This document shows positions 8,353 to 16,900 of a DNA stretch of 64,000 nucleotides, piece by piece. Every line of letters starts with the position of its first letter. Positions within the stretch are counted from its first letter, which is position 1. Made by a program: the position numbers and the translations under genes. Under the pieces are notes generated by a model. It saw nothing but the letters and a program-made list of their open reading frames with translations, searched no databases and was not told the DNA's origin. Origin of the DNA: SLST01 sp046538735 (lineage in GTDB: Bacteria; Spirochaetota; Spirochaetia; DSM-27196; SLST01); contig JBKHII010000012.1 in the NCBI GenBank assembly GCA_046538735.1, positions 1 to 64,000 on the forward strand, written 5' to 3'.

Positions 8353-9597
8353 ATGAACGGACCGGCCGGCAGACCGATCTCGGTCGCGGAGATGACGCGC
8401 CTGATCAAGGAACACCTCGAGGCTCGCTTCCCTCGCGTTGCCGTGGAGGGAGAGCTGTCGAACGTCCGCCCCTCATCGACCGGACACCTCTACTTCACGC
8501 TCAAGGACGACGAGGCGGCGATCTCCGCGGTCCTCTTTCGCGGACGTTCGGGAGGTCTGACCTTCGCGCCGGAGGACGGACAGCAGGTCGTCGTGCACGG
8601 GTCGATCGGTCTCTACGCGAAACGTGGAACGTATCAGATCATCGTGGAACGGATGGAGCTCGCCGGAGTAGGACGCATCCTCGCGATGCTCGAGGAGCGC
8701 AAGCAGCGCCTTGCCGCGGAGGGGCTGTTCGCCGCCGAACGCAAGAGGCGTCTGCCCATGCTCCCGCGCTCGATTGCCGTCGTGACCTCCCCGACCGGCG
8801 CCGCGCTCCGCGATATCATGCAGGTTCTCGGGCGCCGAAACGCCGGAATCAACGTTGTCGTCTGTCCGACCGCCGTCCAGGGCGACAACGCCGCCGAACG
8901 CATCGCAAGGATGATTCGGATCGCGAGCGACCACCGACTCGGCGACGTCATCATCGTGGGGCGCGGCGGGGGCTCGCTCGAGGACCTCCTCCCCTTCTCG
9001 GACGAGGACGTCGTCCGGGCCATCGCGACCAGTCGGGTCCCGGTGATCTCCGCCGTGGGTCACGAGATCGACTGGGCGCTCTCCGACTACGCAGCGGACC
9101 TCCGCGCGCCGACTCCGTCGGCCGCCGCCGAGGTCGTCGCCGCGAGCCGGGAGGAGCTCCTCGCTCGCGTTCACGAGCTTGGCCGGTCGATCGTGCGGGT
9201 CTTCCTGGATCGCTACCGGCACAGCAGGCTCCTCCTGCGGCAGTTTGCGCCCGAGGAACTGCACCGATCCTACTGGATGCTGGCGCAGCCCACGCTTCAG
9301 GAGTTCGACCGTCTGCGAGAGCTGCTCGCAACCTCGATGGATGCGCTCCTGCAGCGTTCGAGGCACAGGCTCGAGATCGCAAGCCGCGAGCTCGCGTCGG
9401 TCTCGCCGATGAAGATCGTCGCGCGCGGATACGCGATCGCTCGCGACTCGGGCGGACGAATCCTCACCGACGCGTCCGCCGTGCATCCGAACGACGCGAT
9501 CTCCGTGCAACTGCGCGCCGGCGAGCTGGACGCGGTCGTCACGTCGGCACGACCGGCGCAATCCGAGTCAGGGAGAACAACCGATGAAGAGCTTTGA
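8353..9597 (+). CDS. xseA: Exodeoxyribonuclease VII large subunit
   Basis: A full-length 414-residue XseA, the catalytic large subunit that degrades single-stranded DNA to short oligonucleotides. The N-terminal OB-fold domain contains VEGELSNVRPSSTGHLYFTL. The catalytic core follows with RRLPMLPRSIAVVTSPTGAA, a DVIIVGRGGGS segment, DEDVVRAIA and ISAVGHEIDW. The C-terminal helical and tail region ends with the KIVARGYAI motif. The small subunit gene follows directly with a 14-base overlap, as in many bacteria. Confidence 0.93.
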   Translation: MNGPAGRPISVAEMTRLIKEHLEARFPRVAVEGELSNVRPSSTGHLYFTLKDDEAAISAVLFRGRSGGLTFAPEDGQQVVVHGSIGLYAKRGTYQIIVERMELAGVGRILAMLEERKQRLAAEGLFAAERKRRLPMLPRSIAVVTSPTGAALRDIMQVLGRRNAGINVVVCPTAVQGDNAAERIARMIRIASDHRLGDVIIVGRGGGSLEDLLPFSDEDVVRAIATSRVPVISAVGHEIDWALSDYAADLRAPTPSAAAEVVAASREELLARVHELGRSIVRVFLDRYRHSRLLLRQFAPEELHRSYWMLAQPTLQEFDRLRELLATSMDALLQRSRHRLEIASRELASVSPMKIVARGYAIARDSGGRILTDASAVHPNDAISVQLRAGELDAVVTSARPAQSESGRTTDEEL

Positions 9598-9844
9598 AGA
9601 ACGGCTGCAACGGCTGGAAGAGATCAGTGAGGGCATTCGAGAGGGAGAGGTCCCGCTCGAGGATGCCGCGACGCTCTTCGAGGAAGGCGTGCGCCTCGCC
9701 AAGGGCCTGGACAAGGACCTCCAGCGGATCGAGCGCAAGGTCCGACAACTGGTCAACGAGCCGGAGTCTCCGGACGAGAAGCCGGTGCTTGAGCTCTTCC
9801 CCGAGCTCAGCGAGATGGCGGACGGGACGGACGAGGAATCGTAG
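9584..9844 (+). CDS. xseB: Exodeoxyribonuclease VII small subunit
   Basis: The 86-residue helical protein carries the XseB signature FEERLQRLEEISEGIREGEVPLEDA (split: FEERLQRLEEI then GEVPLEDA), followed by LFEEGVRLAKG. Several small subunits bind one XseA large subunit in the nuclease complex. It overlaps xseA by 14 bases, consistent with coupled synthesis. The acidic C-terminal tail is of normal length. Confidence 0.93.
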   Translation: MKSFEERLQRLEEISEGIREGEVPLEDAATLFEEGVRLAKGLDKDLQRIERKVRQLVNEPESPDEKPVLELFPELSEMADGTDEES

Positions 9845-9850
9845 CCGAAC

Positions 9851-10309
9851 CTATCGACCGAGCCGACGCTCGAGCCCGCGAGAGAGCGTGATCCGGTCTC
9901 CAACGCGGATCCCGAGTCGACCAAAGGCGCCCTGATTCACCTCGAGCGCGTAGCGCGCGGGAGCGCGCGAGGGGACCGGTTCGAGCGAGAACGGCTCCAT
10001 GTCGTGGATCTCGCGGATGATCCAGTTTTCGTCGATGTACGCGATCGAGAGCGGCAACACCGTGTTCTTCATCCAGAACGCGCGAGGCTCGCTCTGCTCG
10101 AACACGAAGAGCATGCCCTCGCGTTCGCCGAGCTCGGTCCGTTCCATCAGACCGCGCGCGCGACTCTCAGGCGTATCAACGACCTCTACGCGAAGCTCCG
10201 TTCCGGATATCGAGAGCGGGAACCGTTCGTGAGCAGACGTGCACGCCACGGCGACGACCGCGAGCACGGCCGTCCATCCCAGCAGGCGCGCGAGTGATTG
10301 CATTCTCAT
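9851..10309 (-). CDS. DUF192 family exported protein, possible lipoprotein
   Basis: A 152-residue DUF192 protein. The family core is clear: VVDTPESRARGLMERTEL, GMLFVFEQSEPRAFWMKNTVLPLSIAYID (read as three adjacent segments), and a final KXNQGAFGRLGIRVGD-like stretch. The first 23 residues form a hydrophobic signal ending VAVAC, a relaxed spirochaete-type lipobox, so it may be lipid-anchored. The biochemical role of DUF192 is not established. The start overlaps the stop of the upstream gene as ATGA, so the two are cotranscribed, and it converges on xseB. Confidence 0.8.
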   Translation of the reverse strand: MRMQSLARLLGWTAVLAVVAVACTSAHERFPLSISGTELRVEVVDTPESRARGLMERTELGEREGMLFVFEQSEPRAFWMKNTVLPLSIAYIDENWIIREIHDMEPFSLEPVPSRAPARYALEVNQGAFGRLGIRVGDRITLSRGLERRLGR

Positions 10310-10872
10310 AGCTGCTCAAGGAACCGGTCTCGAGTGACCTCGTCAAGAGCCTCTTCCATCGCCCCCGACTCGACGATCGAGGTGAAGGTAGGCACGTCCA
10401 CGTACTTCACCGTAAGCGGCCGCTCGAGCGAGATGCGAGTCTGATCGTTTTCCCACACGGCCTGGCCCGGGTCGAGTCGCGCCGGATCTCCGTACTGCCG
10501 GACGAGGCTCTCGTAGACGGAGAAGTAGTCGAGCCGCTCCCGGTTCAGCACCAGCGAGAGGATATAGAGCGAGTCTTCGTGAAACTGGAGGACGCCGCGG
10601 TTGATGAACGCGCGTCCTTCGGTCTCGATAATTGGGATCTCGGTCGTCGGGAGGAACTGGACGTCGGCACCGCCCCGATATCGGAAGCTCGCGTCCGCGA
10701 GGAGCGCAGCCCGCGCCGCCTCGAAGCTCATCCCGAGCTCGAGCGTCGAGAATCCTCGCTGCAGGTCCGCTGCCGTTCCCTGTCCGGTCTCCTGGCCTGC
10801 CAACGAGCCGACCGAGAGCACCGAGACCAGGGCGAGCGTGACCGCCGGCCGATACGTTCGTCTACGCAACAT
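10306..10872 (-). CDS. Exported protein of unknown function
   Basis: I do not recognise a family. From the ATG at 10872 the product is 188 residues and begins MLRRRTYRPAV, a positively charged n-region, followed by a hydrophobic core and a likely cleavage near GSLAGQ. A longer reading starts upstream in the opposite gene's promoter and would spoil the signal peptide, so I prefer 10872. The mature part is mixed alpha/beta with LGMSFEAARAALLAD and QYGDPARLDPG, somewhat like small periplasmic proteins that follow a leucine-rich helix. It is coupled (ATGA) to the DUF192 gene and divergent from the PEGA lipoprotein. Confidence 0.6.
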   Translation of the reverse strand: MLRRRTYRPAVTLALVSVLSVGSLAGQETGQGTAADLQRGFSTLELGMSFEAARAALLADASFRYRGGADVQFLPTTEIPIIETEGRAFINRGVLQFHEDSLYILSLVLNRERLDYFSVYESLVRQYGDPARLDPGQAVWENDQTRISLERPLTVKYVDVPTFTSIVESGAMEEALDEVTRDRFLEQL

Positions 10873-10894
10873 CGGTTCTATTTTCGACACATTC

Positions 10895-10924
10895 TTCGCA
10901 CATGTGGAGCCCCCGCTGTATACT
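10895..10924 (+). promoter_or_regulatory. Promoter of the PEGA lipoprotein gene (TTCGCA-N18-TATACT)
   Basis: TATACT (10919-10924) lies 7 bases before the ATG at 10932, with TTCGCA (10895-10900) 18 bases upstream. Transcription would begin at or next to the start codon. Confidence 0.6.
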
Positions 10925-10931
10925 GGAAGCA

Positions 10932-12611
10932 ATGTCGACGTTCGGCTCCAGGGCACTGCACCTTCTCGGGCTCTTCGTGACCCTCTCGCTCCTCGCGACC
11001 GGCTGCGCCGTCACGGCCGGCAGTACCTTCTCCTCGGTTGTCGCCGCTGAGGAGTCCGCCTCCGATGACGAGAACGACGACGACGAGCGCGACCCGCCGG
11101 AAGACGATCGCCCCCCGCTCCGGGTCCTCAGCGATCCCTCCGGTGCCGCAGTCTCGCTGGACGGCCGCCTCCGCGGCGCCACACCGCTGGACGTGGACGA
11201 TATCGAACCCGGGACTTACCTCGTTCGCGTGGAGAAGGACGGCTACTACGGCGTCCGCCGCTGGGTAGAGGTTCCGCGCAACGGCTCGGTCATCCTCGAG
11301 GTCGACCTGGAACCGATCACCGGCTATCTGGACGTGGACGTCTCGCCGTCGCACGCCGAAGTCTTCGTGGACGGCAATCGCATCACCGACTTCTTCGCGG
11401 AGCTCCCGATCGGTCGGTACGAGGTCCGCGTCAGGCTCTTCGGCTACCGAAGCCGCTCGCAAACCGTGCGGATCAGAGAACGCGAGGTTGCTCGAGTCGC
11501 GTTCGACCTGGAGCCCGCCCCGTTCGAGATCACGAGTCTCTCCGCCTGGCGGGCCAGGTTCAATCCCGCGAACCCGGGCCTTGTGGGCACCACGCTTGTA
11601 TCGTACCGGGTCTCGGCCCCCGGGAGCGCCCAGCTCTCAATCGTGGGTCCCGAGGGCGAGATCGTCCGGTCGGTACCGCAGGGACCTTTCTCCACGTGGG
11701 AGCAGGAGCACCGGTGGGACGGAACGGACGACCGAGGGCGCCCCGTGGACGACGGAAGCTATGTGGTTCGCGTGGAGGGGACCGGCAATGACGGACGGAT
11801 CGACTCCGCGGAGACGGTCGTGGAGATCGACCGGTCGATCGTCGTACGCTACCGCTCGATCTGGGGCCCCACCCCGGGGCTCCTCTTCGTCCCCACTCGT
11901 TCCGCACTCCCGTCCGGACAGGTACAGGCGGCAATGCAGGTCGCCGGAATCGTCTCGCCCGTGACCGACCGGATTGCGTATCGGTTCCCCGGCAGACTCG
12001 GAGTGCGAGTCGGTCTCGGCGGCGGAGTCGAGATCTCCACATACGGAGGATTCGTCGCGCATTCGGACCCGATTGACGACCGCTTCTCCGGCGGCGGCTC
12101 GATCGCGTGGGACGGTCTCTCGGTCGGTCTTGGCCGGGTCTCGCTGGGAGCGGGGCTCGCGGCGGGCGGATCGGCTCAGACCGCCTCGCCGGACGGACGC
12201 ATCGCCTCGCCCGATACCCAGACGAGCTATCCGGGATTCTACGTCTCGCTTCCGATCAGCATCGGAACCGGTTCTCTCGACTTCCTCCTCGCGCCCGAGT
12301 ACCGGCTTACGCCGGCACCGGTCGCCTACGGAGACGGACCGCTGCCCGCCAACCGGTGGGGAAGTATCGCCTATCTTCGCACAGGGGTCGTCGCGGATCT
12401 CTCGACCGTATCGATTGGGCTCAGTGGAGCGGTTCGCAGCGAGCGGTTCAGCGAAGGCTTCGCCGTGGATCTGCCCGTTCAGATCGGGGCCGAGGCACAC
12501 TGGATCGTCCCGGGCAGCTCGGTCGCGCTGTCCTTCTTCGTGGCGAGCGAGATCGAGTCGGCAAGCGACTTCTACCTCATGTCCGGAATAGGAGTCGGCG
12601 GTCTCTTCTGA
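10932..12611 (+). CDS. PEGA-domain lipoprotein
   Basis: The 559-residue protein has a classic lipoprotein signal (LSLLATGC), then an acidic linker. Two PEGA-type repeats follow at about residues 60-130 and 130-200: VLSDPSGAAVSLDGRLRGATP with a closing VEKDGYYGVRRWV, and VSPSHAEVFVDGNRI with RLFGYRSRSQTV. A FlgD-like/Ig-like segment (RWDGTDDRGRPVDDGSYVVRVE, about 265-290) precedes a C-terminal half rich in glycine and alternating strands that could be a beta-barrel. PEGA repeats are found in surface-exposed envelope proteins. The start at 10932 is supported by the -10 seven bases upstream; the upstream in-frame ATG lies inside the promoter. It converges on the zinc-ribbon gene. Confidence 0.8.
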   Translation: MSTFGSRALHLLGLFVTLSLLATGCAVTAGSTFSSVVAAEESASDDENDDDERDPPEDDRPPLRVLSDPSGAAVSLDGRLRGATPLDVDDIEPGTYLVRVEKDGYYGVRRWVEVPRNGSVILEVDLEPITGYLDVDVSPSHAEVFVDGNRITDFFAELPIGRYEVRVRLFGYRSRSQTVRIREREVARVAFDLEPAPFEITSLSAWRARFNPANPGLVGTTLVSYRVSAPGSAQLSIVGPEGEIVRSVPQGPFSTWEQEHRWDGTDDRGRPVDDGSYVVRVEGTGNDGRIDSAETVVEIDRSIVVRYRSIWGPTPGLLFVPTRSALPSGQVQAAMQVAGIVSPVTDRIAYRFPGRLGVRVGLGGGVEISTYGGFVAHSDPIDDRFSGGGSIAWDGLSVGLGRVSLGAGLAAGGSAQTASPDGRIASPDTQTSYPGFYVSLPISIGTGSLDFLLAPEYRLTPAPVAYGDGPLPANRWGSIAYLRTGVVADLSTVSIGLSGAVRSERFSEGFAVDLPVQIGAEAHWIVPGSSVALSFFVASEIESASDFYLMSGIGVGGLF

Positions 12612-12617
12612 GATGCC

Positions 12618-12965
12618 CTAAAGCTTCAGGTAAACGACCACGAGACCGACGAATACGACCAGGAGTATCCCGATCGCCAGGGGCCAGACCCAGTCGGGCG
12701 TTCCGCTGCCCCGACTCCGCCCGCCCGAGCCGCGCTCGCCGCGTTCCGGTTCGTAGTCGACTTGCTCGAACCCGTGCTCCGCGCCCGCATCGCCTCCCGC
12801 GTAACCGCAGTTCGGGCAGCCGTGGACGAAATCGCGACTCTCGCCAACGTAGGAGCAGACGGGACACCGCACGGCTTCGAAGAACCGTCCGCAGTGAGGA
12901 CACACTTTCGCCGTTGGCTTCACCTCGTGATGACAATTCTCGCAGAAGAATCGGCTGCGCTTCAC
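12618..12965 (-). CDS. Double zinc-ribbon protein with C-terminal membrane anchor
   Basis: The 115-residue product has four CxxC pairs: CENC, CPHC, CPVC and CPNC, which form two zinc ribbons in residues 8-60. A charged linker follows, then one transmembrane helix at the C terminus (about residues 92-113). The GTG at 12965 overlaps the upstream stop as GTGA, which favours it over the in-frame ATG at 13016 inside the preceding gene. It is the last gene of the phosphatase/TPR operon. A role as a membrane-bound zinc sensor or scaffold is only a guess. Confidence 0.7.
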   Translation of the reverse strand: MKRSRFFCENCHHEVKPTAKVCPHCGRFFEAVRCPVCSYVGESRDFVHGCPNCGYAGGDAGAEHGFEQVDYEPERGERGSGGRSRGSGTPDWVWPLAIGILLVVFVGLVVVYLKL

Positions 12966-13897
12966 TCGCCGAACACCGCCGAGAATCGATCTCGCGACAA
13001 GACGAACTCCTCCCATGCCCCGGCTGCACTGCTCGCGGTCGCGACCTCAACCTGCAGGTCGGCCGGTGCGCGGCCCAGGTACTCCTCGAGCCTCGCACGC
13101 CACACCTGCGCTTCGAAGAAGAGGCCGCTCGCGACCATATTCCCCACGGGAAACGGTCGCGGCTGTCCGGGTAGCCACAGCAGAACCAGACTCGCGTCAC
13201 TCCTCCGGTCACCTCCGGACGTCGGGAACTCGATCGTGCCCACGGGTACGGTCCCACCGGGTTCGTAGATGTAGACGAAGAACGATGTCCCGGGTGCGAG
13301 CTCGCTGTACACCGAAACGGCCACGAAGTAGTCGGACGCAGCGGCGTACGACTTCAGCCACTGCAGATCGGTTCCGCCCCGTCCCCACAGGAGACTATCC
13401 TCCAGTGCTATCGCCTCGCGTCCCCCGCCGAGATCGGTGAAGACGCCGAGCGGTGCACGGCTCCTTCCGCGCGCCAGCGCTGCCTCGCGACCGACCCAGT
13501 CAAGGTACTGGTCGTCCACGCGAGGCTCGGCGAGCACCGACTCGAACTCCGAGGGCGCGACCACTCGTTCGGAGCTCAAAGCCTCCGTGCGAATCCGCAC
13601 GTACGTTCGCCCGCCATCGTCGGTCGCGGCCGCCCCGCGCACTTCCTCGGCCGAGAGCTCGAACGTCGGAAGCGAGAAGGAGCCGCGCCGGAAGGAGAAG
13701 CCGCTCAGGGCCGCCGCGCCGGAGATCGGAAGCACGCCGTCGGCGGGGACCTGCCGGTAGCCGCGGTCCGGCTCCACATCCTCGGTCACATAGAGCGTCG
13801 CTCCCGTCTCGTTGAACAGGTAATGCTCCTGTCCGTGCGCAGCCACGCAGCACACGAAGAAGACTGACGCGATCCACATTGTGCGGTTCATACTCAT
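12962..13897 (-). CDS. Exported protein of unknown function
   Basis: A 311-residue protein starting MSMNRTMWIA with a signal peptide that probably ends near AAHGQ. The start at 13897 is chosen because GGAGGT lies 8 bases upstream; the longer GTG reading starts inside the preceding gene's stop region. The mature protein looks beta-rich, with YLFNETGATLYVTEDV at the front and FVYIYEPGGTVPVGTIEF in the second half. I recognise no family. It follows the SpoIIE-type phosphatase by 26 bases and is coupled to the zinc-ribbon gene, so it may be part of the same envelope signalling unit. Confidence 0.6.
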   Translation of the reverse strand: MSMNRTMWIASVFFVCCVAAHGQEHYLFNETGATLYVTEDVEPDRGYRQVPADGVLPISGAAALSGFSFRRGSFSLPTFELSAEEVRGAAATDDGGRTYVRIRTEALSSERVVAPSEFESVLAEPRVDDQYLDWVGREAALARGRSRAPLGVFTDLGGGREAIALEDSLLWGRGGTDLQWLKSYAAASDYFVAVSVYSELAPGTSFFVYIYEPGGTVPVGTIEFPTSGGDRRSDASLVLLWLPGQPRPFPVGNMVASGLFFEAQVWRARLEEYLGRAPADLQVEVATASSAAGAWEEFVLSRDRFSAVFGE

Positions 13898-13923
13898 GCT
13901 ATCGGACCTCCTCGCCGCTCGCT

Positions 13924-16900
13924 TCACTTCTTCCGGATCGCCAGAATCGTGAGGTCGTCGGCCTGCTCCTCCTCACGCAGGTGCGTGTAGTAGACGTACT
14001 CCTCCCGCGGGAACTTCTCGGACGCATCCGGCCGTTGCTCGTCCGGAACCGGGTAGTTGAAGTACCGGCGGTACGCAGAGAAGCGATCTCTGAGGAACTC
14101 GTCTATCGCTCGATCCACGCGTATCGGCTCGTCCACCGTCATGTCCGGAGTGAGACGAAACACCTTCTCGGCCGCGGTGATTGCCAGCACGGTGTTGCGG
14201 GCTGTGGGCTCGAGACCCTTGTAATCGAAGACGAGCCGCTCGTCCGGATCGTAGTTCCTGACGCGCTCGAGTGTGAAGGACCCCTGAGACTGCACCTGCT
14301 CAACGACCCGCACCATCCGGTCGGTCGAAAACTCCTCGGACGCGATGCGCGTGTTTCTGTCCACATCCACCGACGAGGGAGGATCCAGCGCGAGCGCTTC
14401 CTTCGTCAGCCGCTCGAATTCGTTCTCATCCACGGCCACCGCCTCGAAGTCGGCGTTGCGGATCTTCCTCGCGGACTCCTCGATCCCGTCCGTCGCCAGG
14501 ATCATCAGGTCTCCGTGTTGCAGCTGGAAGTCAAACTCCTTGTACTCCATCCCAGGCGGGAAGAGGTCGCGATCGAACATGCCCGTTGCGGGCGCTTGAT
14601 TGAGATTCTGTTCTTCGACGCGCCGCGTGGCCGCCCGGTAGAAACGTTGCTCGGTATCCCCGCCGTGCGTCATCCGAACTCGTCCCGTCTCGGTATCTAC
14701 CACAGCGATCGTCATCGCGGCGAACATGTTCTGGAATCCCCGCTCCACCACCAGGTCGTTTACCGTGTTCACGAGGTCCGCCAGCCGCGGTTGCTCGTGT
14801 GTGGACCGCCAGTCACGGACACGATTCAAGAATATCGTCGCGACCTCGACCATAATGAATGCCGCGTTCACCCCATGCCCGGATACGTCGCACTTGATCA
14901 ACGCAAAGGTGTGTCCGCCCTGCTCCACCGGCTTGTCCACCCACTCGAACGTGAAGTAGTCGCCCGAAAGCGCATCGGCACCCTCGTAGTAGCCGTGGAA
15001 CTCAGCGCCCGCCACCTCAAGATGCGCCATCGTGAGCTTCCGCGCCTTGCCCTCAACGCTTCGCTCTTCGAGCGGGATGAACTTCTTCTGCAGGTCGGAG
15101 GTAACGATCAGATCCTTCTCGGCCTCTGCTGCCGCGGCCAACGCGACGGTCATCGTATTGATCGAGTCGGCAAGCTGGTAGAGCTCGTCTCGCGTCTTCA
15201 CCTCGATCTGGTGATCCTTCAGCGTTGACTTGTCCTGAGTTCGCCGTATGACCTCAACGCCGCGAACCAGCTTGTTGATGGGAATGACAACGATCGTCGC
15301 AAGAATGATCGCGCCGGCGATGCCCGCCCCCAGCGCAGCGAGCGCGATGAGCGCGGTGATCCGCACGATGTCGCGGCGCGCCTCGTTGATCTGGTCAACG
15401 ATCAGGTCGGTCGCCACTCCGAGTCGGACGGTTCCTCGGAAGTACGACAGCGCGGCAAGATCGCCTTCATCCATCCGCTCGATCGCCTCGCGGTCGAGCG
15501 GGAAGATCGAGATGTCCGGCTCGGCGACGCCTCGATAGAAGAGATAGTCGCGGCTCTCCGGATCGTACTCCGCCGCCACGAAGACGGGAAAACTCTTCAC
15601 CGTGCTGCTCAGCTGATCGGCGAACTCCTCGGTCCCGGCGAGTTGCGTCCGCGCGCGCTCGATATCGGACTCGATCTCCTGGAACGAGTCGGGGATCTCG
15701 TAGACCGCGTTCGCCACCACCGCGCGCTCGATCGCTTCACGGGAGAGATCTTCCGAACCCTCGGTCTCCGGTCCTGCCGGTACCTGCAGCGCCTCGTACT
15801 CGGCAAGACGCAAGAGAAGCATCGCGTCCGCGAGCACCTGATCGAGTCCCGTCTCGATCTGTCGGTTCAGACTCCGAAGCGTGAGCTCCGCTCGCTCGCG
15901 GCGCTCCTCGAGCTCCGCCGGGTCACCGCCGGCCGCGCTCACCGTGTTGATTTCCTGCCGCAGCTCGTTCGTAATCGCAAAGGTCACCTCTCGCTCCCGC
16001 ACGATGTTGTTGAGCCGCTCACCGGCGATACGATCCACGAGCTCTCCGAGCGTTTCTATCTTCCCGCCGATCGGATCGTCCAGCCTCGTTCGGCCCAGGT
16101 CAAGCTGTTCGTCCGCGGGAATCGGTTCCCGCTCGATACCCTCGGCAGCCCGAGACGAGAGGAGCTCTTGTCGCGTTTCCGCGCTCTGAACGCCGGCAAC
16201 CTCCAACAGCGGATCGTTCGTCCCCCAGACGTAGTTGTACGAGCTCGGGAGGTCTTCGGTCTGGAACGTGCTCTTGGATCCCGTCACCGTCGCGTACAAG
16301 GCCTCGGGCATCGCGTTCACGCTGGACGGCAGTTCTCGCAACTCGAGCGTATTCACGTCCGGATCCTGCAGTGGTTCGGCCGCGCGGGAGACCATGCTCT
16401 CCATCAGGACATCCACGCGATCCTCCAGTCCGCGCAGCAGAACGAGCTGCTGGCTGTTCAGCGTGGCCGACCCGAGTCCCACGGCGATCATTCCAACGAC
16501 CGCCATCACGAGGATCACCACGAAGAAGGCGAACTTCAGTCGGAGTCCGATTCCCTGTTTTCGCATCTCGGCTATCCTTTGTCTCCGCGCAGCGATGAGG
16601 CTGGGCTTGCTCGCGACCAGCGCGCGCGCCTCCAATCGAAGGCTCACTCCCTCTCGCGCTACCGTGACGAGCCGCGAGCCCGAGAAGATCGCCACTGCGA
16701 GCATCAGTGCAACCACGACCCAGGCGATCGCGCTCGCACTGCTGAGGAGGCTCACTCGCCCCGTGGTCATCGTGAACGGCGTTTCCCCGAGCACGGTAAA
16801 CGCACCATACTTGACCGTCCCGTTCCGTTCGATCGCGAGTCGGTCGGCCGCGAACTCGACTCCGCGCTCCGTGTGGCGGAGTCCCACGAAGTACCGGCCC